A DNA stretch of 64,000 nt from Haemophilus parainfluenzae (GTDB lineage Bacteria > Pseudomonadota > Gammaproteobacteria > Enterobacterales > Pasteurellaceae): assembly GCF_014931375.1 (NCBI RefSeq), contig NZ_CP063117.1:1233501-1297500 (forward strand). The letters run 5' to 3'. Numbering within the stretch: position 1 is the first letter of the stretch; the number at the start of each line of letters is the position of its first letter. The notes beneath the pieces were generated by a model, which saw only the letters and a program-made list of their open reading frames with translations, was not told where the DNA came from and did not search any database. The translations under genes were made by a program, and so were the position numbers. Shown one piece after another: positions 18,945-29,265 of this stretch.

Positions 18945-21218
18945 ATGAATATTCAGCAAATCATTAAACAACATCACCTAGAGCTCTTATTTCAGCAAGG
19001 GTCATTTGGGATTGAAAAGGAAAGTCAACGGGTGCATGCAGATGGTTCAATAGTGACATCATTGCACCCCAAAGCTTTTGGTAATCGTCGTTTCCACCCT
19101 TACATTCAAACAGATTTTGCAGAAAGTCAGTTGGAATTGGTGACTCCTCCGATGAAAAAATTAGAAGATACATTGCGTTGGCTTTCAGCTATTCATGAAG
19201 TAACTTTACGTACTTTACCAGAGGATGAATTTATTTTTCCTTTTAGTATGCCTGCAGGGTTACCGCCAGAAGAGCAAATTAAGGTTGCACAATTAGATAA
19301 TCTGGAAGATGTGGCTTATCGTGAGCATTTAGTTCAGTCTTACGGTAAATATAAGCAAATGGTCAGTGGTATTCATTACAATTTTCAAATTGACCCTAAG
19401 TTTATTGATGCCTTATTTCATGCGCAAAATGAAACACAAAGTGCGGTTGATTTTCAAAATAATTTTTACCTAAAAATAGCGAAGAACTTCTTACGCTACC
19501 AATGGATTTTACTTTACTTGTTTTCTGCAACACCGACGGTAGAGGAAAAATATTTCAGAGACAATTCCCCTCTTAAACTGCATCAATATGTGCGGAGTTT
19601 ACGTTCAGGGAAATATGGTTATGTGAATGATCCGAAGATCCACGTCTCTTATGACAGTTTGCAAGAGTATGTTGAGACGTTAGAATACTGGGTTAAATCG
19701 GGTGATTTGATTGCGGAAAAAGAGTTTTACTCAAGCGTACGTTTACGTGGTGCTAAAAAAGCGCGAGATTTACTTGAAAAAGGAATTCAATATTTAGAAT
19801 TTCGTTTGTTTGATCTCAATCCGTTTGCACCTTATGGAATGGAACTTGCTGATGCGAAATTCATTCATTATTTTATTTTGTTAATGGCATGGCTTGATGA
19901 TACCGCTGATCAAGAAGGCATAAAATTAGGCAAAGCACGTCTTGCTGAAGTGGCATGGGAAGATCCAAGAGAGCAAAGTGTTTATGCGGTAGAAGGGGAA
20001 TTAGTCCTCCTTGAAATGCTCAAAATGCTTGAGCAACTCAATGTAAGTGATGAGATTAAAACAATTGTTAAAGACAAATTAGGACAATTTGCGGATCCAA
20101 GCCAAACGCTTTGTGCAAAAGTCGTCGCGGCAATTGAACAGGTCGGTAGTTACCAACAATTAGGGGCAGATATCGCGCAATCCAATAAAGCAAAAGCCTT
20201 TGAACGTTTTTATGCATTAAGTGCGTTTGATAATATGGAGCTGTCTACACAGGCGTTATTATTTGATGCAATTCAAAAAGGATTAAAGATTGAGATTTTA
20301 GATGAACGCGATCAATTTATCAGTCTTCAATTTGGCGACCATTTGGAATATGTGAAAAACGGTAATATGACTTCTCACGATAGCTATATTTCCCCACTCA
20401 TCATGGAAAATAAAGTAGTGACGAAGAAAGTGTTAGCGAAAGCAGGCTTTAACGTACCGCAAAGCCTTGAGTTTACCGATGTGAAAAGTGCGGTCGAAAA
20501 TGTCCCACTTTTTGAAAATCGAGCTGTCGTGATTAAGCCAAAATCAACGAATTTTGGTTTGGGGATCAGTATTTTCCAACAAGGTGTAACGAATAGAGAG
20601 GATTTTGCAAAAGCAGTAGAAATTGCTTTCCGTGAAGATAAAGAGATCATGGTTGAAGATTATCTACTTGGCACCGAATACCGTTTCTTTGTGCTAGGCG
20701 ATCAAACGTTAGCTGTCTTATTACGTGTTCCAGCAAATGTCATTGGAGATGGTGTACATACTGTTGCTGAATTAGTTGCGGCTAAAAATGATCATCCTTT
20801 ACGGGGCGATGGTAGTCGAACACCATTGAAAAAAATTGCATTAGGGGATATTGAGCAGTTGCAGCTTAAGGAACAAGGCTTAACTGTAGATTCTATTCCA
20901 GCGAAAGATCAACTTGTCCAATTACGTGCGAATTCCAATATTAGTACAGGCGGCGATTCTATTGATATGACGGATGAAATGCATGCCAGTTACAAAGAAA
21001 TTGCGGTCGGGATTAGCAAAGCAATGGGGGCGGCAGTATGTGGCGTAGATTTGATTATTCCTGATTTGAAAAAGCCGGCAGAACCGAGCCTACGTTCGTG
21101 GGGCGTAATTGAAGCAAACTTTAACCCTATGATGATGATGCATATTTTCCCATTTAGTGGACAATCTCGACGATTGACAATGAATGTGATTAAGATGCTT
21201 TTCCCTGAATTGCCTTAA
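18945..21218 (+). CDS. gshF: Bifunctional glutathione synthase GshF (GshAB)
   Basis: One protein carries out both steps of glutathione synthesis. The N-terminal part (about residues 1-500) is a gamma-glutamylcysteine synthetase of the GshA type, with FGIEKESQRV, DFAESQLELVTPP and SLRSGKYGYVN-like stretches. The C-terminal part is an ATP-grasp domain, with VIKPKSTNFGLGISIF, EDYLLGTEYRFFVLGD and GVIEANFNPMMMMH. Starting at the ATG at 18945, which follows AAGGA at a good distance, gives 757 residues, the size known for the Pasteurella GshF. An in-frame TTG-type start at 18897 would add 16 residues with no ribosome site. H. influenzae is reported to lack this gene and to import glutathione. Confidence 0.95.
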   Translation: MNIQQIIKQHHLELLFQQGSFGIEKESQRVHADGSIVTSLHPKAFGNRRFHPYIQTDFAESQLELVTPPMKKLEDTLRWLSAIHEVTLRTLPEDEFIFPFSMPAGLPPEEQIKVAQLDNLEDVAYREHLVQSYGKYKQMVSGIHYNFQIDPKFIDALFHAQNETQSAVDFQNNFYLKIAKNFLRYQWILLYLFSATPTVEEKYFRDNSPLKLHQYVRSLRSGKYGYVNDPKIHVSYDSLQEYVETLEYWVKSGDLIAEKEFYSSVRLRGAKKARDLLEKGIQYLEFRLFDLNPFAPYGMELADAKFIHYFILLMAWLDDTADQEGIKLGKARLAEVAWEDPREQSVYAVEGELVLLEMLKMLEQLNVSDEIKTIVKDKLGQFADPSQTLCAKVVAAIEQVGSYQQLGADIAQSNKAKAFERFYALSAFDNMELSTQALLFDAIQKGLKIEILDERDQFISLQFGDHLEYVKNGNMTSHDSYISPLIMENKVVTKKVLAKAGFNVPQSLEFTDVKSAVENVPLFENRAVVIKPKSTNFGLGISIFQQGVTNREDFAKAVEIAFREDKEIMVEDYLLGTEYRFFVLGDQTLAVLLRVPANVIGDGVHTVAELVAAKNDHPLRGDGSRTPLKKIALGDIEQLQLKEQGLTVDSIPAKDQLVQLRANSNISTGGDSIDMTDEMHASYKEIAVGISKAMGAAVCGVDLIIPDLKKPAEPSLRSWGVIEANFNPMMMMHIFPFSGQSRRLTMNVIKMLFPELP

Positions 21219-21228
21219 TTTTGTTATG

Positions 21229-21257
21229 GGGCTTCATCAGTTGGTGAAGCCCGTTTT
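21229..21257 (+). terminator. Terminator after gshF
   Basis: GGGCTTCA and TGAAGCCC pair (21229-21236 with 21245-21252) and are followed by GTTTTA. Confidence 0.75.
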
Positions 21258-21316
21258 ACATTCATCGTAATTAGGCTAAAATGGAGACAGTATTCACAAT
21301 TCTAAAATGAAATTTA

Positions 21317-22405
21317 ATGACAACTTTTACCTTAGAACCTCAAGAAAATGATCGTCTGCAATCCCTTTGCGGTGCATTCGATGAAAATATCAAACTGATT
21401 GAAAAAGAATTTAACCTCAATATTTCCCGCAATAATTTCACTTTCACCGTGAAATCAAATGATGAAAATCCAAAATCTCACCATGAACAATTAATTGAGC
21501 GTGCGGCTAAATTAATCCAAGCATTATATGTGGATACAGCACCAATTAAAGGGAAAGTGAACGAACTTGATTTGGAAGATGTGCATATTGCCTTACAAGA
21601 GAGCAGAATGTTATTGCAAGAAGGAAGTGAGTCACGCAGTGAAAATCACGTCTATAGCACCACAATTAAAACTAAGCGAGGTTTGATTAAACCACGTGGT
21701 GAAAACCAAATTCAATATTTACACAATATTCTTACGCACGATATCAGTTTTGGGATTGGACCCGCTGGAACAGGGAAAACCTTTTTAGCCGTAGCGGCTG
21801 CCGTTGAGGCTCTAGAGCGTCAAGAAATTCGTCGCATTTTGCTGACTCGTCCTGCGGTGGAAGCGGGCGAAAAATTAGGTTTCTTGCCGGGTGATTTAGG
21901 CCAGAAAATTGAGCCTTATTTACGCCCACTTTATGATGCATTATTTGAAATGTTAGGCTTTGAACGGGTACAAAAATTGATGGAGCGTAATGTGATTGAA
22001 ATCGCGCCATTGGCTTATATGCGTGGGCGTACACTTAATGACAGCTTTATTATTTTAGATGAAAGCCAAAATACGACGGTTGAACAAATGAAAATGTTTT
22101 TGACCCGTATTGGTTTTAATTCCAAAGCCGTGATTACAGGGGATGTGACTCAAATCGATTTACCACGCAGCACAAAATCAGGTTTACGCCACGCCATGGA
22201 AGTATTAAGCAAAGTATCGGAATTAAGCTTTAACTACTTTGAAAGTAAAGATATTGTGCGACATCCTGTGGTGGCAAAAGTAGTGCAAGCTTACGAAGAA
22301 TGGGAAGCCCAAGATGAAATTCGCCGTCAAGAAATCGCTGCGCAGCGTCGAGCTGAACGTGAGCAAAAAGTGCGGTCAGAAAATGAAACGAATTTAGGAG
22401 AATAA
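21317..22405 (+). CDS. ybeZ: PhoH-like ATPase (YbeZ)
   Basis: The product has 362 residues with a PhoH ATPase domain: Walker [16 protein letters not shown] near residue 152, [16 protein letters not shown], and Walker [11 protein letters not shown]. The N-terminal 110 residues form the usual small RNA-binding-like domain of YbeZ proteins. YbeZ works with YbeY in ribosome quality control and 16S rRNA processing; its exact role is not settled. It is one base upstream of ybeY, so the two are likely translated together. An uptake sequence near the 3' end (22368-22376) encodes part of the basic C-terminal tail. Confidence 0.93.
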   Translation: MTTFTLEPQENDRLQSLCGAFDENIKLIEKEFNLNISRNNFTFTVKSNDENPKSHHEQLIERAAKLIQALYVDTAPIKGKVNELDLEDVHIALQESRMLLQEGSESRSENHVYSTTIKTKRGLIKPRGENQIQYLHNILTHDISFGIGPAGTGKTFLAVAAAVEALERQEIRRILLTRPAVEAGEKLGFLPGDLGQKIEPYLRPLYDALFEMLGFERVQKLMERNVIEIAPLAYMRGRTLNDSFIILDESQNTTVEQMKMFLTRIGFNSKAVITGDVTQIDLPRSTKSGLRHAMEVLSKVSELSFNYFESKDIVRHPVVAKVVQAYEEWEAQDEIRRQEIAAQRRAEREQKVRSENETNLGE

Positions 22406-22406
22406 C

Positions 22407-22871
22407 ATGGGCAATATGATTATTGATTTGCAACTGGCAAGTGAAAATACAGAAGGCTTGCCATCAGAAGAACAAATTCTGCAATGGGCAACTGCCGCAG
22501 TTCAACCAGAAAGTGATAATGTGGAAATGACGGTGCGTATTGTGGATGAAGCGGAAAGTCATGAGTTAAATTTAACTTATCGTGGTAAAGATCGTCCAAC
22601 CAATGTATTGTCTTTCCCTTTTGAATGTCCCGATGAAGTGGAATTACCACTGTTGGGCGATTTGGTGATTTGTCGTCAGGTGGTGGAACGTGAAGCTATC
22701 GAGCAAGAAAAGCCTTTAATGGCACATTGGGCGCATATGATTGTGCATGGTAGCTTACATTTACTGGGTTATGATCATATTGAAGATGATGAAGCCGAAG
22801 AAATGGAAAGTTTAGAAACTGAAATTATGCAGGGTTTAGGCTTTGCCGATCCTTACCTTTCCGAAAAATAA
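22407..22871 (+). CDS. ybeY: Endoribonuclease YbeY
   Basis: YbeY is a zinc-dependent RNase needed for 16S rRNA 3' maturation and late ribosome quality control. The 154-residue product holds the signature [11 protein letters not shown] (three histidine metal ligands) near residue 114, and [15 protein letters not shown]. The ATG at 22407 follows AGGAG (22396-22400) with six bases between; a second in-frame ATG at 22416 is less well placed. It follows ybeZ directly and is 18 bases before a HAD phosphatase gene, so the three form a probable operon. Confidence 0.96.
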   Translation: MGNMIIDLQLASENTEGLPSEEQILQWATAAVQPESDNVEMTVRIVDEAESHELNLTYRGKDRPTNVLSFPFECPDEVELPLLGDLVICRQVVEREAIEQEKPLMAHWAHMIVHGSLHLLGYDHIEDDEAEEMESLETEIMQGLGFADPYLSEK

Positions 22872-22889
22872 TGACGATTTGGAGCAATT

Positions 22890-23675
22890 ATGTATAAAGC
22901 CGTATTCAGCGATTTTGATGGTACTTTATTAACTTCCGATCATCGAATTTCGCCTAAAACCTTAGATGCAATTCAACGTATTACAAACCAAGGTATTCCA
23001 TTTACACCAATCTCTGCGCGTTCGCCGCTTGGTATTTGGCCTTATGCGAAACTCATTGAAAATTACAATATCATTGTGGCATTCAGTGGCGCCTTGATTT
23101 TAGATAAAAACTCAACGCCTATTTACTCGGTTCAAATTGATCCAGCTGATATCCAAGCCATTAACCAAGTATTGGCAGACCATCCTGCGCTGGGTGTCAA
23201 TTATTATACCTATGATGATTGCGTCGCTCGCGATGTGGATAATAAATGGGTGATTTACGAACGTAGCGTAACAGGCATTCAGATTGATCCTTATGATGAA
23301 AGTGCGGTCTATTCTCCGCATAAAATTCAAATCATCGGTGAAACAGATGAAGTGATTGGTATTGAGCAAATTTTGAAAGAGAAATTCCCGCATTTAAGTA
23401 TTTGCCGTTCTCATGCGAATTTCCTTGAAGTGATGCATAAATCGGCAACAAAAGGTAATGCGGTACGCTTTCTCGAAGATTTCTTTCATGTGAAGATGGA
23501 AGAATGTGTCGCTTTTGGTGATAACTTTAACGATTTAGATATGCTAGAAAGTGTGGGATTAGGCGTTGCAATGGGCAATGCGCCGGATGAGATTAAACAG
23601 GCCGCCAATCGAGTCACTGCTTCGCATAATGATGATGGGATTGCATTGATATTGAATGAGATTTTCCCTGAATAA
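22890..23675 (+). CDS. HAD-superfamily Cof-type sugar phosphatase
   Basis: The product has 261 residues. Motif I is FSDFDGTLL with the nucleophile and acid Asp8 and Asp10, a conserved Ser lies in PISARSPLG, and the distal motif is AFGDNFNDLDMLE. The large middle cap places it in the Cof (class IIB) group, relatives of E. coli YidA. These enzymes hydrolyse small phosphorylated metabolites in the cytoplasm and are usually broad in specificity, so the substrate cannot be read from the sequence. It follows ybeY and ends at a bidirectional terminator facing tpx. Confidence 0.88.
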   Translation: MYKAVFSDFDGTLLTSDHRISPKTLDAIQRITNQGIPFTPISARSPLGIWPYAKLIENYNIIVAFSGALILDKNSTPIYSVQIDPADIQAINQVLADHPALGVNYYTYDDCVARDVDNKWVIYERSVTGIQIDPYDESAVYSPHKIQIIGETDEVIGIEQILKEKFPHLSICRSHANFLEVMHKSATKGNAVRFLEDFFHVKMEECVAFGDNFNDLDMLESVGLGVAMGNAPDEIKQAANRVTASHNDDGIALILNEIFPE

Positions 23676-23680
23676 ATAAA

Positions 23681-23707
23681 AAGGCGCTTTTTATGAAAAA
23701 GCGCCTT
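23681..23707. terminator. Bidirectional terminator between the HAD gene and tpx
   Basis: AAGGCGCTTTTT and AAAAAGCGCCTT (23681-23692 with 23696-23707) form a 12-bp stem with a 3-base loop between converging genes. Confidence 0.75.
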
Positions 23708-23712
23708 ATTCA

Positions 23713-24210
23713 TTATAGTGTGGCTAGCGCAGCTTCATAATTTGGCTCATTTTTAATTTCAGACACCAGTTCACTATGTAACACGTTGTTGTTTTCATCT
23801 AAAACAATCACTGAACGTGCGGTTAAACCTGCGATTGGACCTGTTGTGATGTTTACCCCCAAGTTTTCATGGGCTTCTTTATGGCGGAAAGTAGAAAGTG
23901 TTTCTACGTTCTCAATACCTTCCGCACCACAGAATCGTGCTTGAGCAAAAGGTAAATCAGCGGAAATACAAAGCACCACGGCATTCTTTAAATTAGCCGC
24001 TTGTTGATTGAATTTACGGACAGAAGTTGCGCATACACCTGTATCAATACTCGGGAAAATATTTAAGACCTTGCGTTTTCCTGCATAAGTATCAAGGGTT
24101 ACGTCAGCAAGTTCTTTATTGGTGAGCGTAAGTGCGGTTACTTTTTCCCCTTTTTGGGGAAAGTTGCCGCTTACTTCAATGGGATTACCCATCATTGTTA
24201 CTTGGGTCAT
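23713..24210 (-). CDS. tpx: Thiol peroxidase Tpx
   Basis: Tpx is an atypical 2-Cys peroxiredoxin that reduces hydroperoxides with electrons from thioredoxin. The 165-residue product has the peroxidatic Cys60 in [15 protein letters not shown] and the resolving Cys94 in QARFCGAEG, the spacing expected for the family. It begins eight bases after hisC on the minus strand, with AGGAGC before the ATG, so it can be co-transcribed with serC-hisC. Confidence 0.96.
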   Translation of the reverse strand: MTQVTMMGNPIEVSGNFPQKGEKVTALTLTNKELADVTLDTYAGKRKVLNIFPSIDTGVCATSVRKFNQQAANLKNAVVLCISADLPFAQARFCGAEGIENVETLSTFRHKEAHENLGVNITTGPIAGLTARSVIVLDENNNVLHSELVSEIKNEPNYEAALATL

Positions 24211-24218
24211 AAAAGCTC

Positions 24219-25328
24219 CTATTTTTTATTTCCTAACTTCAGCACTTTTTTAAGTGCAGTAAAAAATTTGTCATTTTCTTGTGGTAAGCCAATGCTGATG
24301 CGCAAGTGATTTGGCATGCCATAACCCGCAATTGGGCGTACAATCACGCCTTCACGCAATAATGCATCATAAATTGGTGCGGCAGGCTGTTTAAAATCAA
24401 TGGTAATAAAGTTACCTTTAGACGGAATAAAGTCTAAGCCATATTGTTGACAGAAGGCTTCATAACGTTTCATTTCTTGGCGATTATTCTCAGCCACTTT
24501 TTCTACAAAAGCATCATCATTCATCACTGCAATCGCGCTGGTTAAAGCAAGACTATTACAGTTAAATGGCTGACGAACACGGTTTAATAAGTCTGCGATT
24601 TCAGGATTAGAGACCGCGTAGCCAATACGTAAACCCGCAAGTCCATAAGCTTTTGATAGGGAGCGAGAAACGATAAGGTTCGGGTATTTTTCCAGTAATG
24701 CAAAAGAATTAACGCGTTCGCTAGGATGAGTAAATTCAGTATAAGCTTCATCTAATACCATAATCACGTTTTCAGGGACTTTTGCTAAGAAAGCATCCAA
24801 TTCTGCTTCCGTTAAGAAATTCCCCGTTGGATTGTTTGGATTGGCAATAAAAATCAGTTTGGTTTTATCTGAAAGTGCGGTCAAAAATCCGTTTAAATCA
24901 TGTCCCCAATTCTTAGCGGGGATTTCTTTTGCGACAGCATTAATAGCTTTCGTCACTAAAGGGTAAACAATAAAAGCATATTGTGAATAAATCACTTCAT
25001 CGTATTCACCCGCAAAGGTATGGGCAAAAAGTTCTAATAAATCGTTCGAACCATTCCCAAGGGTAATTTGGTTTGGTTGCACACCAAATTTTTTCGCAAT
25101 AGCCGCTTTAAGTTCAAAACCGTTAGCATCAGGATAGCGAGTTAGGTGATCCAGTTGGGCTTGAATGGCTTTTTTCGCACTTTCAGGAAAACCGAAAGGG
25201 TTTTCATTCGAGGCAAGTTTAACGATATCAGTAATGCCTAACTCGCGTTCGAGTTCTTCGATGGGTTTTCCGGCTTGGTAAGGTGAAAGAGATTTTACGC
25301 CTTGATTGGCAACGTTGATGTATTGCAT
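24219..25328 (-). CDS. hisC: Histidinol-phosphate aminotransferase
   Basis: The product has 369 residues and belongs to the class I/II PLP aminotransferases. Family motifs include [35 protein letters not shown], and [17 protein letters not shown], whose Lys binds PLP. It makes L-histidinol phosphate and glutamate in histidine synthesis. The placement next to serC and away from a his operon resembles the second hisC copy of H. influenzae, which may also act on phenylalanine or tyrosine. No other his gene lies in the window, so this may be a second copy, which cannot be checked here. Confidence 0.88.
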   Translation of the reverse strand: MQYINVANQGVKSLSPYQAGKPIEELERELGITDIVKLASNENPFGFPESAKKAIQAQLDHLTRYPDANGFELKAAIAKKFGVQPNQITLGNGSNDLLELFAHTFAGEYDEVIYSQYAFIVYPLVTKAINAVAKEIPAKNWGHDLNGFLTALSDKTKLIFIANPNNPTGNFLTEAELDAFLAKVPENVIMVLDEAYTEFTHPSERVNSFALLEKYPNLIVSRSLSKAYGLAGLRIGYAVSNPEIADLLNRVRQPFNCNSLALTSAIAVMNDDAFVEKVAENNRQEMKRYEAFCQQYGLDFIPSKGNFITIDFKQPAAPIYDALLREGVIVRPIAGYGMPNHLRISIGLPQENDKFFTALKKVLKLGNKK

Positions 25329-25349
25329 ATGCTTTCCTTATAAAGACGA

Positions 25350-25367
25350 GCGGGCCTTTCAGCCCGC
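25350..25367 (-). repeat. GC-rich hairpin between serC and hisC
   Basis: GCGGGC and GCCCGC pair with a 6-base loop in the 64-base gap. No T run follows on the minus strand, so it looks like a weak attenuator or mRNA stabiliser inside the operon. Confidence 0.45.
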
Positions 25368-25392
25368 ACGTTGAGTTTAATTAACCAGATAA

Positions 25393-26475
25393 TTAGCTGT
25401 TTTCAGCTTCAAATTTTTTCATGAATTCAATGAGCGCTTGTACACCTTCTAATGGCATCGCGTTATAGATAGATGCACGCATACCACCTAACACTTTGTG
25501 ACCTTTTAAGGCTTGAAGACCGGCTGCTGTAGATTCTGCAACAAATTTAGCATCAAGTTCAGGATTGCCTGTCACAAATGTGACATTCATGGTTGAACGG
25601 TTTTCTTTAGCTACTACGTTACGATAGAGTTTGCTGCTATCAATATAATCGTAAAGAGTTTGTGCTTTCACTGCGTTACGTTTTGCAATTTCTTTTAAGC
25701 CGCCAATCGCTTGAATGTGTTTGAAAACTAATGAACAGAGATACCACGCAAAGGTGGGCGGGGTATTGATCATGGAGTCAGCATCACGCTGTGTGGCGTA
25801 ATTCCAAATTGATGGGGTTGCTTGGCGAGCATGACCAATTAAATCATCGCGAATAATCACGAGCGTAATCCCTGCTGGACCAAGATTTTTTTGTGCACCG
25901 GCGTAAATGACACCAAATTTGCTAATATCAATTTCGCGAGAGAGAACATTAGATGACATATCCGCTACAAGCACCGCATTGCCCACATTTGGTACATCAA
26001 AAATTTCAACACCGCTGATGGTTTCATTTGGGCAATAGTGAACGTAATCGTATTGTTCCGCAATATCGCTGAAATCAAGGTTGGTAATGCGTGTGTGATC
26101 ACCATTTTCCACAATGGTAATTTCATCAATTTCAGCAAAGTTACGCGCTTCTTTCGCTGCGGTTGCAGACCAGTGACCGCTATTTAAGTAAAGTGCTTTA
26201 CCTTTCTCACCAATTAGGTTCATCGGTAATGCCGCAAATTGACCACGAGCCCCACCTTGTAGGAATAACACGCGATAATTATCTGGAATGTTATACACTT
26301 CACGCAGATCTTTTTCGGCTTGAGTAATCAATTCCATAAAATATTTGCCACGGTGGCTGACTTCCATCACTGACACACCTTGACCAAGCCAGTTAGTTAG
26401 CTCAGCTTGTGCTTTGTGTAGTACCTCAGGGAAAATCATGGCTGGACCAGCACTAAAATTAAAGACTTTTGACAT
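25393..26475 (-). CDS. serC: Phosphoserine aminotransferase
   Basis: SerC converts 3-phosphohydroxypyruvate to phosphoserine in serine synthesis and also acts in pyridoxine synthesis. The product has 360 residues, close to the family's usual length. Motifs seen are FNFSAGPAMIFPEVL at the N-terminus, EVSHRGK, GGARGQFAALPMNL, and GAQKNLGPAG with the PLP-binding Lys. It is the first gene of the serC-hisC-tpx group on the minus strand, with AAGGAAACACA before the ATG. Confidence 0.97.
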   Translation of the reverse strand: MSKVFNFSAGPAMIFPEVLHKAQAELTNWLGQGVSVMEVSHRGKYFMELITQAEKDLREVYNIPDNYRVLFLQGGARGQFAALPMNLIGEKGKALYLNSGHWSATAAKEARNFAEIDEITIVENGDHTRITNLDFSDIAEQYDYVHYCPNETISGVEIFDVPNVGNAVLVADMSSNVLSREIDISKFGVIYAGAQKNLGPAGITLVIIRDDLIGHARQATPSIWNYATQRDADSMINTPPTFAWYLCSLVFKHIQAIGGLKEIAKRNAVKAQTLYDYIDSSKLYRNVVAKENRSTMNVTFVTGNPELDAKFVAESTAAGLQALKGHKVLGGMRASIYNAMPLEGVQALIEFMKKFEAENS

Positions 26476-26653
26476 TGTGTTTCCTTATTTTATTTTGAAT
26501 AGATTCTTCATTTTTACCACTACCGAATAGGATAATCAACTAAATCAAACAGTTTTTTGATCTAATCCATTAATTTAAATTTAAGCTTTTGACGGGGACG
26601 AAAAAAAAGGCTACATTACCCGAAGTTTATTTTTAACTTTGAGAGAGTCGATC

Positions 26654-27004
26654 ATGGGAAATGTAAATAAATCCTTCCAAGAAGTATTAGAGTATGTGCG
26701 TTTATATCGTTTAAAAAATAAACTTAAGCGCGACATTGAAGACAACAACCGTAAAATTCGTGATAACCAAAAACGTGTCTTATTATTAGATAACTTAAAT
26801 CAATATATCCGTGACGATATGAGCATTGAAGATGTTCGTGCAATTATTGAAAATATGCGTGACGACTATGAAGGTCGTGTAGATGATTACAACATTCGCA
26901 ATGCGGAACTTTCTACTCAACGCCGTGAAACGAGCAATAAGATGAAAGAACAGAAAAAAGCACATGCGAAATTAGTGCAAGACGCGAATAAAATCACGTT
27001 ATAA
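26654..27004 (+). CDS. tmaR: TmaR (YeeX) family PTS regulator
   Basis: The product has 116 residues, is highly charged and predicted to be mostly coiled coil. It matches E. coli TmaR (YeeX) along its length, with [18 protein letters not shown] and [15 protein letters not shown] nearly unchanged. In E. coli TmaR forms polar clusters that hold PTS enzyme I and control sugar uptake, and Tyr72 is its phosphorylated residue. Counting from the ATG at 26654, a tyrosine falls at position 72 here too ([10 protein letters not shown]), which supports this start over a TTG at 26639. It is a single gene with its own terminator. Confidence 0.9.
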   Translation: MGNVNKSFQEVLEYVRLYRLKNKLKRDIEDNNRKIRDNQKRVLLLDNLNQYIRDDMSIEDVRAIIENMRDDYEGRVDDYNIRNAELSTQRRETSNKMKEQKKAHAKLVQDANKITL

Positions 27005-27015
27005 AATTCTAAAAG

Positions 27016-27051
27016 AAATGACCGCACTTTGTTGAAGTGCGGTCATTTTTT
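27016..27051. terminator. Paired-uptake-sequence terminator after tmaR
   Basis: A perfect 14-bp stem (27016-27029 with 27035-27048) built from two opposed uptake cores, with a T run after it. The genes converge here, so it can act both ways. Confidence 0.85.
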
Positions 27052-27080
27052 ATGGTATTTTTAGGGTGAACTATTAATGA

Positions 27081-27578
27081 TTAAACATCATAAGTGCCCA
27101 TCACCACAGCTTGATCTAGAATATGCCCTTGCATCGCAAAATGTAGATCATTAAAACGGAATCCCGGTTTGAGGTTTAGTTTGGTATCAAGTGCATACAC
27201 AATAAGCTCGTAACGATGTAAGCAGTTTGGTGGGGCCATACCACCATAGAATGAGGCTTCTTCGATATCAAATTGACCTAATTTACTTGCCCAAGTATTT
27301 GCACCTTGTACATAATCTGTTGCGGTTTGGCTTTCATTTTCGTGGATAACCGTACGTTCAAGATCTGCAATGAGCCAATGAATCCACACAAAACCACTCG
27401 CCGTAATCGCATCTTTATCCTCTAAGACAACGGCAAAGGATTTAGTGCCTTGAGGTGCATCGTGAATTTCAAATGGAATAGAGTAGGTTGGCATACCATT
27501 TGGGCTAAATTGTGTGCCGCGTTTGCCATATTTATCTTCAAAGGCACCATTTTGAATGGCAGAACTGGTTACAAACAT
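27081..27578 (-). CDS. YbhB/YbcL-family PEBP-like protein
   Basis: The product has 165 residues and belongs to the phosphatidylethanolamine-binding protein fold in its bacterial YbhB/YbcL form, often labelled Raf kinase inhibitor-like. Seen are FEDKYGKRGTQFSPN, a conserved acidic stretch AVVLEDKDA, FVWIHWLIADL, and GMAPPNCLHRYELIVYALD. No signal peptide is visible, so it is likely cytoplasmic. The bacterial role is not established; a small ligand site is inferred from the fold. It lies ten bases after rsmC on the minus strand. Confidence 0.85.
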   Translation of the reverse strand: MFVTSSAIQNGAFEDKYGKRGTQFSPNGMPTYSIPFEIHDAPQGTKSFAVVLEDKDAITASGFVWIHWLIADLERTVIHENESQTATDYVQGANTWASKLGQFDIEEASFYGGMAPPNCLHRYELIVYALDTKLNLKPGFRFNDLHFAMQGHILDQAVVMGTYDV

Positions 27579-27588
27579 TGTTTTCTCC

Positions 27589-28581
27589 TTAATTTCTCAC
27601 AGAATACACTTTAAATTTGGTGGTTTGAGCAAGGACTTCGAATTTCCCGAAATGTTGCGCTAATAAATCGGGATAGGGGAGAAATGCATTAGCAACGATA
27701 CGCAGTTCTCCGCCTGCCGTTAAATGCCATTTTGCTTGTTGAATAAGTTCTTTCACCGCACGATAAGCGGTATCAACTCCATCGTGGAAAGGCGGGTTTG
27801 AAATGATTAGATCAAATTTTCCCTCAATGTGGGAAAACACATCGCTTGCGATAACCTGACCTTCAAGTTGATTTTCAGCAAGCGTTTGGCGAGCGGATTG
27901 AATTGCCATTGCATGAATATCAGTCATTGTGACATCCGCTTTAGGGTGATGTTTTTTGATCATGGAACCAATGACACCCGCACCGCAACCAACATCTAAT
28001 ACTTTGCCTTGAATTGGCGATGTTAGGGTGGAAAGTAGAAGTGATGTTCCGCTATCAAGTTCATTGGCACTGAATACACCCGGCAAGCTGTAAATACGGA
28101 GATCGCCTAATGCATCATTTTGGTAGCATTTCCAATAAGATTGAAGATCGAAGAGCGGTTGTTTTTGTAAGGAAAAATGGTATAAACCGCAACGACGAGC
28201 AGAGTCGATTTTGCCGATTTCACCGTAAGGTTCAAGCAGTTTTTCAGCTGAACGGACGCCGCAACGATTTTCACCGATAATTAACACTTCTTGACCAATT
28301 TTACTTTTGGCGAGTAGTTGCATCAGCTGAAAATTCACTTCTTGTTTATTCTTCGTCCAATAATAAATAATCAAATCGGCTTGTGGCTGAAATTCAACCT
28401 CAAAATTGACCGCACTTTGGGTTTTGGCATAATCAAAATACCAACTCCAAACCTGCACGGATTGGCAATGTTTTTGCAATGTTTGAGGAAAATCATCATT
28501 AATGCCGCCGGCAAGAAGAATTGATTTACCGCTAAAAAGGGGAAGATGGCGTTGTAAAACTTCGCTTTCGAGAGAAATCAC
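27589..28581 (-). CDS. rsmC: 16S rRNA (guanine(1207)-N2)-methyltransferase RsmC
   Basis: RsmC methylates G1207 of 16S rRNA in the 30S subunit. The 330-residue product has the two-domain layout of the family: an N-terminal degenerate methyltransferase half and a C-terminal active half with the SAM motif VLDVGCGAGVIG near residue 195 and the catalytic motif IISNPPFHDGVDT. The start ATG at 28581 is followed by ISLESEVLQRHL, typical of RsmC. It is transcribed with the PEBP-like gene and is divergent from the lipoprotein gene upstream. Confidence 0.96.
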   Translation of the reverse strand: MISLESEVLQRHLPLFSGKSILLAGGINDDFPQTLQKHCQSVQVWSWYFDYAKTQSAVNFEVEFQPQADLIIYYWTKNKQEVNFQLMQLLAKSKIGQEVLIIGENRCGVRSAEKLLEPYGEIGKIDSARRCGLYHFSLQKQPLFDLQSYWKCYQNDALGDLRIYSLPGVFSANELDSGTSLLLSTLTSPIQGKVLDVGCGAGVIGSMIKKHHPKADVTMTDIHAMAIQSARQTLAENQLEGQVIASDVFSHIEGKFDLIISNPPFHDGVDTAYRAVKELIQQAKWHLTAGGELRIVANAFLPYPDLLAQHFGKFEVLAQTTKFKVYSVRN

Positions 28582-28668
28582 GCTTTAAATCCTGTGGTTT
28601 ATTGGTTAAAATTACATGTTATTCTAACAAAAGAAAACGATTTAAACGTATTTATTAAGGAATTATTT

Positions 28669-29262
28669 ATGAAAAAAATCATCACCGCAGTCGCAATGGC
28701 AAGTTTATTGTCTGGCTGTCAATTAATCGAACAACTTCAAGGTAGTAGCAAACAAAAAACTTCAACCTTACCAACAAGCTCAAAAGTTGAATTACCTGCT
28801 GCACAAGCGCAAAGCTTAGATGCGCAGTTTGAGCGCATCAAAAAAGGTAACCAAGAAGTCACATTCAACGGTGAGAAATTCTATAAACAAACAAAAGCCT
28901 TTGATAAATCAGAAGATCCGCGTTTCTTAAGTGGAGCGGCGAATGTAGATCGTAGCAATCGTAAATTCATTATGAGCGAAACCTATTATTTAAAAGATGT
29001 TTCTCATGTTCCTGAATTAACGACAAAATATCTTGATGCAAACAAAAAAGTATGTGAGTTAAAAACAATTGGTAACGCTTCAGATGTTTACTATGCTTGT
29101 GATGGCAAAGATTTCCAACGTTTTATTGCCGTGGTTTATCAAGCGAAAAACATTCTTTCTTTCCGTAGTTTAAGAGCGTATCAAGAAAAACCAACCGAAG
29201 CGCAAGAACAAGCGATTGTTAATGGTTTAAGAGATTATCCGCTAGATACTATCGCTCGTTAA
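28669..29262 (+). CDS. Putative lipoprotein of unknown function
   Basis: I do not recognise this family. The 197-residue product begins with a lipoprotein signal, MKKIITAVAMASLLSGC, with the lipid Cys at position 17, so it should be anchored to the outer or inner membrane facing the periplasm. After a short Ser/Thr/Gln-rich linker it is a mixed soluble domain with two further cysteines (KKVCELKT and YACDGKDF) that could form a disulfide. The ATG at 28669 follows AAGGAA; an in-frame upstream start at 28594 would bury the signal. It is four bases upstream of holD and so may share its transcript. Confidence 0.8.
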   Translation: MKKIITAVAMASLLSGCQLIEQLQGSSKQKTSTLPTSSKVELPAAQAQSLDAQFERIKKGNQEVTFNGEKFYKQTKAFDKSEDPRFLSGAANVDRSNRKFIMSETYYLKDVSHVPELTTKYLDANKKVCELKTIGNASDVYYACDGKDFQRFIAVVYQAKNILSFRSLRAYQEKPTEAQEQAIVNGLRDYPLDTIAR

Positions 29263-29265
29263 TCT